Of a DNA stretch of 6,002 nucleotides, positions 5,400 to 6,002 are shown one piece after another. A program made the position numbers and the translations under genes. The notes under the pieces were generated by a model, which saw only the letters and a list, made by a program, of their open reading frames with translations, searched no databases and was not told where the DNA came from. Source of the DNA: an uncultured Amylibacter sp. (GTDB taxonomy: Bacteria; Pseudomonadota; Alphaproteobacteria; Rhodobacterales; Rhodobacteraceae); NCBI GenBank assembly GCA_937944065.1, contig CALDZS010000302.1, positions 1-6,002 on the forward strand. Direction: 5' to 3'. The stretch's first letter is position 1. Every line of letters starts with the position of its first letter.

Positions 5400-6002
5400 T
5401 TCAAACCCATCTCTGCGGCAATCAATGCCAATGCCGCAGCATTCCCGCCGCCAGTTTTTTCGCGGATCGTTGATCGGTGACTTTCCACAGTTCGCACACT
5501 GATCGACAGCTCGTATGCGATTTGCTTGTTGGCCAAACCTTTGGCGATTTTCGACAAAACCTCTTCTTCGCGACATGTCAAACCGTAGTCTTTGCGTGGG
5601 GCGAAAACCGACACGGGTTCCCTGTTAACTTGCGAGGTAACATTCGCGCTGAGATAGGTCGCCCCCTTGGCCACTGTGCGAATGGCATTCAGCATTTCGG
5701 GTTTTGAGACATCTTTTAAAACAAATCCGTTGGCGCCGATGCGCAATGCCTCTTGCACGTACTCATTATCGTCAAATACCGAGATGAATAATATTTTTGT
5801 CGCTGGCGTGCAGGCACGAATTTCAATTGCCGCCTCCATGCCGTTTTTGTCCGGCATTGAAATATCCAGCAGGATCACATCGGGGGACAGGGTTTTGCAC
5901 AAACGCACAGCATCATTTCCGTCACTGCCTTCGCCGATAATGGTGATGTCTGTCTGATCAGCAAGGCGGGCGCGGATACCTTCGCGCAGCAGATCATGAT
6001 CG
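5396..6002 (-). CDS. NarL/FixJ-type response regulator (LuxR-type HTH), N-terminus beyond the right edge
   Basis: The visible 201 residues cover nearly the whole protein; only about 6-10 N-terminal residues are missing. The frame enters as D-H-D-L-L-R-E-G-I-R, which is the second acidic-pocket segment of a receiver. The phospho-acceptor is D46 of the visible part (V-I-L-L-D-I-S-M-P). The conserved Ser (S74) and Lys (K96, in G-F-V-L-K-D-V-S) follow. The GerE/LuxR DNA-binding domain spans about 141-197, with L-T-C-R-E-E-E-V-L and the recognition helix S-V-R-T-V-E-S-H-R. It should be phosphorylated by a histidine kinase and then bind DNA as a dimer. No kinase is visible. A GTG at 5908 is internal to the receiver and is not the start. 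The end overlaps the nuclease gene by 4 bp. Confidence 0.93.
   Translation of the reverse strand, partial: DHDLLREGIRARLADQTDITIIGEGSDGNDAVRLCKTLSPDVILLDISMPDKNGMEAAIEIRACTPATKILFISVFDDNEYVQEALRIGANGFVLKDVSKPEMLNAIRTVAKGATYLSANVTSQVNREPVSVFAPRKDYGLTCREEEVLSKIAKGLANKQIAYELSISVRTVESHRSTIREKTGGGNAAALALIAAEMGLN

Noticed and set aside
5169..5576. Minus-strand 135-codon ORF over the hydrolase C-terminus and the response regulator HTH
   Set aside because: Both true genes here show conserved motifs (S-D-H and the LuxR helix), so this frame is a shadow.

Overview
The window looks like chromosomal DNA of an alphaproteobacterium, most likely of the Rhodobacteraceae/Roseobacter type. The base composition is moderate (hand counts of single 60-base lines range from the mid-30s to about 65% GC). 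The genes are compact and housekeeping-like (pirin, a 3-hydroxyisobutyrate-dehydrogenase-type oxidoreductase, glyoxalase I, a NarL-type regulator). Intergenic gaps carry CtrA-type TTAA-N7-TTAA boxes, which are typical of alphaproteobacteria. No species is claimed. No tRNA, rRNA, CRISPR, insertion sequence, phage or toxin-antitoxin module was seen.

Layout. Positions 1-103 (-) hold the start of a small lipoprotein that runs off the left edge. Positions 104-548 have no well-supported gene; they contain a doubtful small secreted-peptide ORF (309-491) and a 17-bp palindrome just before the next gene. Position 549 starts a 123-aa protein with a C-terminal membrane anchor (+). It faces a low-GC, 128-aa multi-spanning membrane protein (940-1326, -). 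A pirin (1435-2346, -) is divergent from a beta-hydroxyacid dehydrogenase (2483-3442, +). That dehydrogenase converges on a 95-aa membrane protein (3491-3778, -). The 48-bp gap between these two holds a perfect 16-bp parS site followed one base later by a CtrA-type box. Glyoxalase I (3862-4305, +) is divergent from the membrane protein. A second CtrA-type box and a strong hairpin lie between it and an endonuclease/exonuclease/phosphatase-fold enzyme (4404-5399, +). That gene overlaps by 4 bp, tail to tail, with a NarL/FixJ response regulator (5396-6002, -) whose first few residues lie beyond the right edge.

How the parts fit. Most genes alternate in direction and do not form an operon. The shared theme is chromosome and cell-cycle biology at the DNA-site level: a parS site, which in most bacteria marks the origin-proximal region bound by ParB, plus two exact CtrA-type boxes, both in gaps between genes. 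The proteins are mostly ordinary metabolic or stress enzymes. No convincing new multi-gene system was found. The regulatory sites are the most interesting content.
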